A stretch of 5,867 nucleotides of DNA. It comes from Bacteroidia bacterium. GTDB taxonomy: Bacteria; Bacteroidota; Bacteroidia; Bacteroidales; Azobacteroidaceae. The notes under the pieces were generated by a model. That model was not told where the DNA came from. It saw nothing but the letters and a program-made list of their open reading frames with translations, and made no database searches. Both the position numbers and the translations under genes were made by a program. The DNA lies in NCBI GenBank assembly GCA_025999255.1, contig BNXB01000078.1, positions 1-5,867 of the forward strand, read 5' to 3'. The stretch's first letter is position 1. Each line of letters begins with the position of its first letter. This document shows positions 1 through 5,808 of this stretch, in pieces.

Positions 1-54
1 TAGACCACTGGATTGTTGACGCTCTAAGATCACAATAAATTCTTCTTTGGTCAT
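1..54 (-). CDS. IS66-family accessory protein, N-terminal 18 residues only
   Basis: The start codon lies at 54 (CAT on the plus strand) and the frame is open to position 1. It encodes MTKEEFIVILERQQSSGL. Bacteroidetes IS66 elements commonly begin with a small orf whose product starts MTKEEF or MTREQF, followed by a Glu/Arg/Gln-rich helix and SGL, leading to an FC.NEAY.P.SFYYW-type DNA-binding region. The visible residues fit that pattern. Nothing of the later domain is visible because the gene runs off the window. In this family the protein is encoded ahead of a TnpB-like protein and the DDE transposase, and is thought to help transposition. No Shine-Dalgarno motif is seen, as is normal for Bacteroidetes. 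The call is moderate because only 54 bases are available, but the position just inside a GTAAG terminus supports it. Confidence 0.6.
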   Translation of the reverse strand, partial: MTKEEFIVILERQQSSGL

Positions 55-127
55 AACAATGTGTTTTAGGACACAAAGGTCTGACTTTATTATCGAGCAG
101 AAAAGATGTACTTCTTCGGGGGCTTAC
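1..127 (-). mobile_element. Terminal end of an IS66-family insertion sequence (partial)
   Basis: Read on the minus strand, the segment starts at 127 with GTAAGCCCCCGAAGAAGT. The GTAAG start is the usual form of IS66-family terminal inverted repeats. About 70 bp further in, an ORF opens that resembles the first small accessory ORF of Bacteroidetes IS66 elements. The rest of the element lies beyond position 1. The boundary is supported from the other side: conserved ClbS-family sequence begins immediately after 127. IS66 elements usually duplicate 8 bp of target, which would here be CATTCAGT (128-135), with the second copy outside the window. Family assignment rests on the terminus plus the 18 visible codons. 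The opposite end and the main transposase cannot be seen. Confidence 0.72.
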
Positions 128-561
128 CATTCAGTAGCGATATGGCTACGAAAGGCAAAGAGTCGCATTGGGGAAGGGATAAGAACCTGCGCGATGTACT
201 TGTTCATTTATATGAATGGCATCAATTGTTAATAAAGTGGATAATTGATGGTCGGGAAGGGGAACTGAAGCCTTTTCTACCAGTACCGTACAATTGGAGA
301 ACATATCCTGATATGAATGTCGGTTTTTGGAAGAAGCATCAAACTACTACGCTGACTGATGCAAGGAAATTGTTACAGGAAAGTCATGAGAAGGTAATGG
401 CTCTGATTGAAACATTTTCTAATGATGAATTATTTTCAGCAAATGTTCTGGGATGGACAGGCGGAGCAATCTTAGGCGGCTATTGCGTTTCGGCTACTTC
501 AAGTCATTACGATTGGGCTATGAAGAAAATCAAATTGCACATTAAAACGAGTAATTTATAA
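128..561 (+). pseudogene. ClbS/DfsB-family (DUF1706) four-helix-bundle protein, 5' end lost to an IS66 insertion
   Basis: The reading frame matches the C-terminal two thirds of the ClbS/DfsB (DUF1706) family. From 130 it reads FSSDMATKGKESHW, then RDKNLRDVLVHLYEWHQ, PYNWRTYPDMN, an SHEKVMALIETFSNDELF helix, WTGG, and the closing SSHYDWAMKKIKLH. Full-length members are about 165-175 residues and begin with an RP.TK.EL-type helix. Here about 144 residues remain and that first helix is absent. None of the three forward frames upstream of 128 encodes it; the IS66 terminus is there instead. An ATG at 106 inside the IS (or 142 in the gene) leaves an open frame to the TAA at 559-561, so a truncated or hybrid product of up to 151 residues is conceivable. 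ClbS itself hydrolyses colibactin to protect the producer; most homologues, including this one, have no known substrate. It is probably non-functional. Confidence 0.8.
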
Positions 562-607
562 TAAGACAAGTCATAATTTTCAATGACTTAATACATACAT
601 TTGAGTA

Positions 608-629
608 ATCTGATAAATATTTATCAGAT
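608..629. promoter_or_regulatory. Perfect 22-bp palindrome upstream of fsr, possible operator
   Basis: ATCTGATAAAT is followed directly by its reverse complement ATTTATCAGAT, with no spacer. It sits about 80-100 bp upstream of the fsr start codon. As RNA it would have no loop-forming spacer at its centre, and no T-tract follows on the plus strand. A dimeric regulator site is therefore a more natural reading than a plus-strand terminator. On the minus strand a T-rich run does follow (revcomp of 630-642), so a terminator for leftward transcription cannot be excluded, although no leftward gene ends here. No regulator gene is adjacent in the window. Confidence 0.45.
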
Positions 630-671
630 AAAAAAGAAAAAATGTATGCATGGAATCCCAAAGAAATTGTT

Positions 672-679
672 TATCTTTA
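672..679 (+). promoter_or_regulatory. Possible -7 box for fsr
   Basis: TATCTTTA differs from the Bacteroides -7 consensus TAnnTTTG only at the last base. It would place the transcript start near 686 and give a leader of about 20 nt before the ATG at 708. There is no TTTG at the expected -33 distance, so the call is weak. The palindrome at 608-629 would then lie upstream of the core promoter, where an activator or accessory operator could sit. Confidence 0.3.
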
Positions 680-707
680 TTCCCTTTTTTCAACAGATAG
701 GCAATAA

Positions 708-1928
708 ATGAACACAAAAGAATCTCAAAATAAAGTGAAAATAGCAAATAACACTGCATTTACTGTTTTATTTGCTTTGAGTTTCATGCATATGTCGAAT
801 GATGCATTACAATCGTTGATCCCGGCAATTTATCCTGTTGTAAAAGAATCCCTGAACCTGAATTTTTCCCAAATCGGATTGATTACACTGGTTTTTCAAC
901 TGGCATCTTCCCTGTTGCAACCTGTTGTAGGTTGGTACACCGACAAAAAACCTCAACCATATTCCTTACCGATCGGTATGTGTTTTTCAATGATCGGAAT
1001 TATCCTTCTTTCTTTAGCAAACAACTTTCCATTAGTGCTGGTTGCTGTAGCATTTACCGGTATGGGATCATCCGTATTGCATCCGGAGGCCTCTCGTCTC
1101 GCATACATGGCTTCAGGAGGTAAAACCGGATTGGCACAATCTATTTTCCAGGTAGGTGGAAATTTCGGTAGTTCTTTGGGACCTTTACTGGCAGCCTTAA
1201 TCATCGTTCCGTATGGGCAATCGAACGTCATTTGGTTTGTATTATTAGCCTTCGGGGCTATTTTAGTTATGCTTCGTGTCAGTCGTTGGTATAAACAAAA
1301 CCTATACCGCTTAAAACCTCAGGGACAAACCGTGACCTCAAAAGGATACGGAACCTTACCTAAAGGGAAAGTAGCCTTTGCTATGGGAATATTACTTATC
1401 CTGATTTTTTCAAAATATTTATACACCGCCAGTATTACAAGCTATTATACTTTTTACCTGATAGATAGATTTGGAGTAAGTATCCGTGAATCCCAGTATT
1501 ATTTATTTGCATATCTTTTTTCCGCCGCCGTCGGGACTTTCCTCGGAGGCCCCATCGGAGACCGGATAGGACGTAAATACGTCATCTGGATTTCCATACT
1601 GGGAGTAGCCCCGTTCACTCTCCTGTTACCTCACGTAAACCTTTTCTGGACGTGTATTTTCACTATTTTAATCGGATTGATTCTCTCGTCGGCTTTCTCA
1701 GCTATTTTAGTTTACGCACAGGAACTGATGCCCGGGAAAGTAGGTATGATCGCAGGATTATTCTTTGGTTTTGCATTCGGAATTGCCGGAATCGGCTCCG
1801 CCCTGATGGGAAAACTGGCAGATCATACAAGTATAGAACACGTCTATTTTATCTGCTCATTTTTACCTTTAATCGGACTGGTTACAGGATTTTTACCGAA
1901 TATCAAACGAAAAATACCTCATACCTGA
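708..1928 (+). CDS. fsr: MFS efflux transporter of the fosmidomycin-resistance (Fsr) family
   Basis: This inner-membrane major facilitator exporter is predicted to extrude fosmidomycin or related compounds by proton antiport. The 406-residue product has the length of E. coli Fsr. It shares long recognisable stretches with it, including SLIPAIYPV (36-44), QIGLITLVFQLASSLLQPVVG (55-75), SLPIGMCF (86-93), HPEASRLAYMASGG (125-138) and GLAQSIFQVGGNFGSSLGPLLAA (141-163). MFS motif A-like loops appear at GWYTDKKP (75-82) and GDRIGRK (284-290), one per six-helix half. A hydrophilic central loop at about 193-222 separates the halves. The start at 708 gives a short polar N-terminus before the first membrane segment at about 17-32; no Shine-Dalgarno motif is present. 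No partner genes adjoin it, and it ends 19 bp from the convergent glycosidase gene. Family assignment is strong; the natural substrate in this host is unknown. Confidence 0.92.
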   Translation: MNTKESQNKVKIANNTAFTVLFALSFMHMSNDALQSLIPAIYPVVKESLNLNFSQIGLITLVFQLASSLLQPVVGWYTDKKPQPYSLPIGMCFSMIGIILLSLANNFPLVLVAVAFTGMGSSVLHPEASRLAYMASGGKTGLAQSIFQVGGNFGSSLGPLLAALIIVPYGQSNVIWFVLLAFGAILVMLRVSRWYKQNLYRLKPQGQTVTSKGYGTLPKGKVAFAMGILLILIFSKYLYTASITSYYTFYLIDRFGVSIRESQYYLFAYLFSAAVGTFLGGPIGDRIGRKYVIWISILGVAPFTLLLPHVNLFWTCIFTILIGLILSSAFSAILVYAQELMPGKVGMIAGLFFGFAFGIAGIGSALMGKLADHTSIEHVYFICSFLPLIGLVTGFLPNIKRKIPHT

Positions 1929-1947
1929 AACGAATAACAGCAATTCA

Positions 1948-3219
1948 TTACGGTTTCATTCCCAAAGCTTCAATGTAACCTGTGTTTTTACGACAATTAG
2001 CAAACTTGATATTCTCAAGCAAATCCGTCATCGCTTTCTTCACAACTTTTTGATCGGGACGGGCCTCACGAATTTTAGCAAAAGAACTCCTGTCCTTCTT
2101 GGTAAACTCAATAACCAGATCCCAGTTTTCAGGCTTTGGAACTATCATCATACAAGCCCTTTCCGCCATCTTTTTATATGGCCAATAATGCCAGCCTATG
2201 TTATTCCTGTTCATCAGGCGAGTCCAGGAAGCCACCCATTCGTCCGTATTTTCCCCGGTTTCACCCATATAAAGAGGTAAATTTACTTTATCCCGGAAAT
2301 CTACAAAATCCTGAATATTATTCTGTAAAGTATCACACCAGTAACGATGACAGGTGTACATCATTTTATCATCGAACTTCCAATCGGTAAATACCGAAAA
2401 ATTGCTATTCCATTGTGCTCCTCCCAACAACACGATATGATTTCTGTCCACCTCGCGGATACTCGCTACACACCTTTTATAAAAAGGCTCCAATGCCTTA
2501 TTCAAATGGGGATAATCATCTTTGAAATAATGTGCAATCGGCTCGTTCAACAAATCGTATCCAAGAACTATCGTATCGTTGGCATATCTTTCCGCAATTC
2601 TTTTCCAGATATCACAACACAATTCCTGACTTTCTTCGCTTTCAAATAACCAGGGATAACCATAACTGTCATCTATATTATCGCCCGTTTGTCCTCCCGG
2701 AGCATCATGCATGTCGAAAATCACATACAAATGTTCCCGGCGACACCAATTGAGCAAAGTATCCATGATCTCAAAACCATTTTGTCCGGAGGTCAGACCC
2801 ATATAATCCTCATCGGTAAAAAGCTTGTAATGAAAAGGAATACGAATAGAATTCATTCCCGTTTGCCTGATGTATGCAATATCTTCTCCGGTAATATAAT
2901 TTTTCTTGAATTCAGTCCAGAACCAATTAGTGAAATCCGGACCGACCATTTCGCAGAAAGCATCATTGATTGTCCGGTAACTATTCACATTGCTGAAATA
3001 AAACATATATCCTTCCGGATTTAACCAATTTCCGAGATTGATTCCCTGAATGAAGAATTTCTCTCCATCAGGCGTCACAATATCAGGTCCCTGAATTCTA
3101 AGAAAACGATTACCGGCAACCTTTTCGGAATTTGATTTTTCCACCTGGAAAGATGAAAATAAAATTAATAAAATTACAAAACAAATACTCTTTTCAAATA
3201 GTCTGACAATAGCTTGCAT
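1948..3219 (-). CDS. Secreted glycoside hydrolase family 5 (cellulase-like) enzyme
   Basis: This is a retaining beta-glycosidase of clan GH-A, 423 residues, probably exported. Residues 1-25 form a signal peptide: a basic start, then hydrophobic FVILLILFSSF. It lacks a convincing lipobox cysteine, so periplasmic or secreted location is more likely than lipoprotein. The barrel begins near 55 with FIQGINLGNWLNPEGY. GH5 landmarks follow: R126 in SIRIPFH, H171 in FDMHDAPGG, the acid/base E226 in LLNEP, H291 and Y293 in HRYW, the nucleophile E320 in MGETGEN, and an aromatic GWHYWPY at 342-348. All catalytic residues expected for an active enzyme are present. The GINLGNWL opening recalls exo-beta-glucanase-like GH5 branches, but subfamily and substrate cannot be fixed by eye. 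No SusC/SusD pair, regulator or other glycosidase is visible nearby. A Bacteroides-type -7 box lies upstream. Confidence 0.9.
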   Translation of the reverse strand: MQAIVRLFEKSICFVILLILFSSFQVEKSNSEKVAGNRFLRIQGPDIVTPDGEKFFIQGINLGNWLNPEGYMFYFSNVNSYRTINDAFCEMVGPDFTNWFWTEFKKNYITGEDIAYIRQTGMNSIRIPFHYKLFTDEDYMGLTSGQNGFEIMDTLLNWCRREHLYVIFDMHDAPGGQTGDNIDDSYGYPWLFESEESQELCCDIWKRIAERYANDTIVLGYDLLNEPIAHYFKDDYPHLNKALEPFYKRCVASIREVDRNHIVLLGGAQWNSNFSVFTDWKFDDKMMYTCHRYWCDTLQNNIQDFVDFRDKVNLPLYMGETGENTDEWVASWTRLMNRNNIGWHYWPYKKMAERACMMIVPKPENWDLVIEFTKKDRSSFAKIREARPDQKVVKKAMTDLLENIKFANCRKNTGYIEALGMKP

Positions 3220-3257
3220 ACGATAACAATATTAGAGGTTGATTTCATAAAACCGGT

Positions 3258-3290
3258 CAAAGATAATCATAAGAAAGATTAAAAAAAACT
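3258..3290 (-). promoter_or_regulatory. Bacteroides-type promoter for the GH5 gene
   Basis: On the minus strand, TATCTTTG (3265 down to 3258) is an exact match to the -7 consensus TAnnTTTG. About 20 bases upstream there is only a T-rich AGTTTTTTTT segment in place of a clean TTTG -33 box. The predicted transcript start is near 3250, leaving a leader of about 30 nt before the start codon at 3219. The right-hand IS ends about 70 bp further upstream, so the core promoter appears intact. Confidence 0.55.
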
Positions 3291-3361
3291 ATAATTTCCA
3301 TAAAATATGTTACGGCCTTTAAACCTATGACAACAAAAATCGTCAACAATCAAGCATTAAT

Positions 3362-3374
3362 CCCGACTTTGACA
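3362..3374 (+). repeat. Candidate left terminal inverted repeat of the IS1634-type element
   Basis: CCCGACTTTGACA pairs, with a two-base gap, with the inverted copy at 5436-5450. The shared core is TTTGACA. The boundary is provisional because no target duplication was found. Confidence 0.5.
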
Positions 3375-3442
3375 GTTTGATTTTTAGATATTAATGCCTG
3401 GCGTTGCAGTAGTGGCGATTTGAGGTCTTTTTGATTTTTCAA

Positions 3443-3459
3443 CTTTGTGGTACACAAAG
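3443..3459. repeat. Perfect 7-bp hairpin in the IS 3' noncoding region
   Basis: CTTTGTG, loop GTA, CACAAAG. It is located between the candidate left IS end and the transposase stop. Role unknown; it could block transcripts entering the element or bind transposase. Confidence 0.5.
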
Positions 3460-3558
3460 ACGGCTAATAATTATTTTTCATCATTTTTCATTGACACCTA
3501 TTTTTATCGGTTTCCCTATTGAGGATGTCCGTGTGTCCGGTTTTCGGTTATTTCGGAT

Positions 3559-3582
3559 GATTACACTTTGTAAGGTGTAATC
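3559..3582 (-). terminator. Stem-loop just past the transposase stop
   Basis: GATTACAC and GTGTAATC form an 8-bp stem around an 8-nt loop. The structure starts about 3 bp downstream of the transposase stop codon on the minus strand. It lacks a following U-tract in that direction, so termination is a guess based on position; it could instead stabilise the mRNA end. Confidence 0.35.
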
Positions 3583-3584
3583 CA

Positions 3585-5327
3585 TTATTCCTTGTCTCTT
3601 TTCCTTGTGGATGATATTATTTTTCTCATCGTCTGTTTGGTGATGATCTGGGTATCCGTTCTGAAGCCTGCTGAGCCATGCAAATGGTCAGTGAGTGTGT
3701 TTCTTGTGTATGTCGGCACGAAACCCTCTCCCGGTATGCTGCAAAAGTCCATCCCGGCCAAGGTGGAGCTGATCTCCCTGACGGAGAACTTGTGTCCGGC
3801 TCGATTGACTTTCTTTTCCAATAACCTCATTATCAATAGCGAAAGGAAGCAGGTGAGGAAGTGCGCCTTTATCCTGTCATCCCTCTGCAGGAATACGGGT
3901 CTTGCGACGAAGTCTGTTTTCATTACCCTCAAGCAGTCCTCCACTTTCCAGCGGAAACTGTTATATTTTAGTATGACCGGGTCGTCATCGGGCAAGTCGG
4001 TGCATACACCGTAATAACCGTCAAACCGCTCCTCCTGTTCGACCATCTCCCTGTCAAGAGAGTAGCTGGTCAGAGGGGCCAGTTCCCCGTCCGGAGTATA
4101 ACTGGTTTGATTGATGAATCTCCTGTAGTCCGTGGAACGTTTGCTGTTGAGCTTTGCCCTCCCTTTACCGAGCGTCTTCTGCGCACGCTCCACCTGCCTG
4201 TTGCGGACATATCCGAGATAGTCCCTGTATTTGAGGGAATAGGTGACGATAAGTTTCTGCTCCAGACCGTTCTCATTTATCCAGCGGGATTTATAGAATG
4301 TCGCATGATATATATGCCCGTCTTTCTCATCAAGCTGGCCGATGTCAAATACCTGGTCGGACCCTTTCAGGTGCCAGCCCTCCGGATTGAGAGCCCACTC
4401 CTGCAAGTGATTCTTCAACTTCTTTAGCGACTGTACCGTGATGAACGCCCTTTCACCGACATCATTGGATTTCCTGTTCTCGTATGACGAGAGGCCGGCA
4501 TCTGTACAGACGACCAGCTTGGAGATCTTGAAGTTGTCATTGAGTTTCTGCTCGAGCGGACGCATCGTAAGCTGCTCCGAGGTGTTTCCCGGATTGATGT
4601 TGAAGGCTAGCGGGATGCCTTCCATATCCATGAAAAGACCCATCTGAACAATCGGGTTCGGGCGATGATCCTTTGACAGGCCATACTGTCTCAATCCACT
4701 CTCCTCCTCACTCTCGAAGTAATAGTTCGTACAGTCATAATAGATGACCCCTGTCTTGCGCGGGATTACCTTCTGGCTGTTCCTGTAAACCTGGGATTGT
4801 ATGAAGTCGCTCTCCCCGGACAAGACCGACAGGGCACGGTATATCTCGTGTAAATCAATCCCGGGCTGTTCCATATAACGCCTGGACTCTTCCAGGGATG
4901 AACGTTTCGAACCCGGATACATGATCCTCGTGTAGATAAGTCTTGACAATATCCCGTCCAGGTCATACTCGAACTTGCGATTGCACGCTATGTTTTTGCA
5001 GACCCTGTCCAGACCCAACTCGTGATAGATCTTCTGAAGAAAAAGATATCCCCCATTGAACCGGCGCTGCTCATTCTTTTTCAGTTGCACCGATGGTTTG
5101 TATTTTACAAGAATCTCCTGCTTTTCGGATTGCTCGGATGAAGTCATCTCTGCAACCTGAGCCCTGGCCCATTCTACAGGATCTTCCCCGTTCAACCTCT
5201 CCTTCAGATCCTCGATGGTACCAAACTTCCTTACTACTTTTGATGTGCTTACACCTCGCTCATCCCTATATCCCTTTACGGCATAGAGATAAGTAAACCT
5301 TCCACTTTTCTTGATCGACAACTTCAT
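3585..5327 (-). CDS. IS1634-family (IS4-like) DDE transposase
   Basis: This full-length 580-residue transposase catalyses cut-and-paste movement of its element. The N-terminal part (about 1-130) carries the IS1634-type opening SGRFTYLYAV and a VVRKFG segment. The catalytic core has the first Asp at D198 in IYYDCTNYYFES and the second at D276 in VVCTDAGLSS. The IS4-type C-terminal signature is at 459-470 (R459, E463, K470 in FRWKVEDCLRVMK), with R-3-E-6-K spacing, followed by ARPVF. A typical beta-strand insertion lies between the second Asp and the Glu. All catalytic residues are present and there is no internal stop or frameshift, so the element may still be active. The start at 5327 precedes the conserved MKLSIKKSG motif. 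A Bacteroides -7 box lies 36 bp upstream. Neighbouring sequence gives no passenger gene. Confidence 0.93.
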   Translation of the reverse strand: MKLSIKKSGRFTYLYAVKGYRDERGVSTSKVVRKFGTIEDLKERLNGEDPVEWARAQVAEMTSSEQSEKQEILVKYKPSVQLKKNEQRRFNGGYLFLQKIYHELGLDRVCKNIACNRKFEYDLDGILSRLIYTRIMYPGSKRSSLEESRRYMEQPGIDLHEIYRALSVLSGESDFIQSQVYRNSQKVIPRKTGVIYYDCTNYYFESEEESGLRQYGLSKDHRPNPIVQMGLFMDMEGIPLAFNINPGNTSEQLTMRPLEQKLNDNFKISKLVVCTDAGLSSYENRKSNDVGERAFITVQSLKKLKNHLQEWALNPEGWHLKGSDQVFDIGQLDEKDGHIYHATFYKSRWINENGLEQKLIVTYSLKYRDYLGYVRNRQVERAQKTLGKGRAKLNSKRSTDYRRFINQTSYTPDGELAPLTSYSLDREMVEQEERFDGYYGVCTDLPDDDPVILKYNSFRWKVEDCLRVMKTDFVARPVFLQRDDRIKAHFLTCFLSLLIMRLLEKKVNRAGHKFSVREISSTLAGMDFCSIPGEGFVPTYTRNTLTDHLHGSAGFRTDTQIITKQTMRKIISSTRKRDKE

Positions 5328-5362
5328 AACACAGTAAATCTAATATCACCTAATATATACCA

Positions 5363-5370
5363 CAAAGATA
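5363..5370 (-). promoter_or_regulatory. -7 box of the transposase promoter
   Basis: TATCTTTG on the minus strand exactly matches TAnnTTTG. The predicted start is near 5355, giving a leader of about 28 nt. No TTTG lies at the standard -33 distance; a TTTG at 5385-5388 (minus strand) is too close. This may mean the promoter is weak, which is common for transposases. Confidence 0.5.
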
Positions 5371-5435
5371 CAAACAATATTTGACAAAAAAAAGAGGTTT
5401 TATACATTTCTAATTAAAAAAATCATTTTTTTATG

Positions 5436-5450
5436 TGTCAAACTCCCGGG
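5436..5450 (-). repeat. Candidate right terminal inverted repeat of the IS1634-type element
   Basis: TGTCAAACTCCCGGG is the partner of 3362-3374. It lies upstream of the transposase promoter, a normal position for an IS end. Confidence 0.55.
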
Positions 5451-5556
5451 CTTACGTACCGGATGTGTTTTTACCGGCTTATCCTCACGACCTTTTCCTT
5501 GCCATTTCCCCTTTGATACTCTGCTAAGATAGATTTCAATTAAAGTTGAAAATATC

Positions 5557-5588
5557 TTTGGCGGTTCAAAATAGTATTTGTATCTTTG
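5557..5588 (+). promoter_or_regulatory. Strong Bacteroides-type promoter reading rightward
   Basis: TTTG (5557-5560), exactly 20 bases, then TATCTTTG (5581-5588) matches the sigma-ABfr consensus TTTG-N19-21-TAnnTTTG without a mismatch. The -33 TTTG is itself the end of another TATCTTTG (5553-5560), so two -7 boxes lie 28 bp apart. The transcript would begin near 5595. The first ATGs downstream (5598 and 5606) open short frames only; the one at 5606 runs through the 7-bp repeat to a TGA at 5816-5818. Confidence 0.65.
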
Positions 5589-5745
5589 TCCCCAATTATG
5601 TTTAAATGTTGCTAAATCGAAAAGAACAGGATGCGACAAATATTTGTGTTTCAGGAATCCTTGTAATACGGATGTTGTTTTTTGCTTGCCGTTTGAACAA
5701 AACAATGGCGGAGTTTTGCGCTCTTCCCGTAAATTCTGCTAATAT

Positions 5746-5808
5746 GCACACAGCACACAGCACACAGCACACAGCACACAGCACACAGCACACAGCACAC
5801 AGCACACA
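5746..5808 (+). repeat. Microsatellite: nine tandem copies of GCACACA
   Basis: Nine perfect, uninterrupted 7-bp units fill 63 bp, followed by a short degenerate CA-rich tail (CACACC). Because 7 is not a multiple of 3, each gain or loss of a unit shifts any frame read through it. Perfect short tandem repeats like this are prone to slipped-strand mispairing during replication. Confidence 0.95.

Larger units (their letters stand above)
562..707. other. Spacer between the clbS-like remnant and fsr, with nested inverted repeats
   Basis: There is no gene here. The spacer is strongly AT-rich. It holds a 22-bp perfect palindrome (608-629) flanked by an outer 9-bp inverted repeat: CATACATTT at 594-602 and AAATGTATG at 640-648. 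A possible fsr promoter lies close to the fsr start. The palindrome is followed on the plus strand by an A-run rather than a T-run, so it does not look like a terminator for the upstream gene. Confidence 0.6.
3362..5450 (-). mobile_element. IS1634/IS4-type insertion sequence, about 2.1 kb
   Basis: One transposase gene fills most of the element. Candidate terminal inverted repeats are CCCGACTTTGACA at 3362-3374 and TGTCAAACTCCCGGG at 5436-5450. Allowing a two-base gap, they agree at 12 of 13 positions. The right end lies about 110 bp upstream of the transposase start. The left end lies about 220 bp past its stop, which is long for an IS and makes the left boundary less certain. A second TTGACAC at 3491-3497 could mark a shorter element. 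No short target duplication is visible beside either pair. The interior looks richer in G+C than the flanking genes, as expected for acquired DNA. The element sits upstream of the GH5 gene without touching its coding sequence. Confidence 0.6.

Noticed and set aside
47..232. 61-codon forward frame across the IS66 junction
   Set aside because: It overlaps the ClbS-like remnant in another frame and the IS terminus, and resembles no protein.
1923..1963. Possible shared terminator between fsr and the GH5 gene (TGAAAC ... GTTTCA)
   Set aside because: The stem is only 6 bp with a loop of over 20 nt and no T-run follows, so it is not convincing.
11..3351. 11-bp inverted match GATTGTTGACG (11-21) and CGTCAACAATC (3341-3351)
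   Set aside because: A few 11-mers of this kind are expected by chance in a window this size, and neither site coincides with an element end.
3354..3397. GCATTAAT/ATTAATGC inverted repeat around the candidate left IS end
   Set aside because: It is 8 bp, AT-rich, widely spaced and straddles the boundary; probably chance, though it could be revisited if the IS end is redefined.
3592..4647. Several forward frames of 69-140 codons opposite the transposase
   Set aside because: They are antisense to a complete DDE transposase and show no protein family features.
5400..5705. 101-codon frame on the minus strand
   Set aside because: It begins inside the region of the opposing strong promoter and ends within the IS right terminus. 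It has no recognisable domain and a composition typical of chance translation.
5746..5808. CRISPR array
   Set aside because: The units are 7 bp and contiguous, with no unique spacers, and no cas genes are present.
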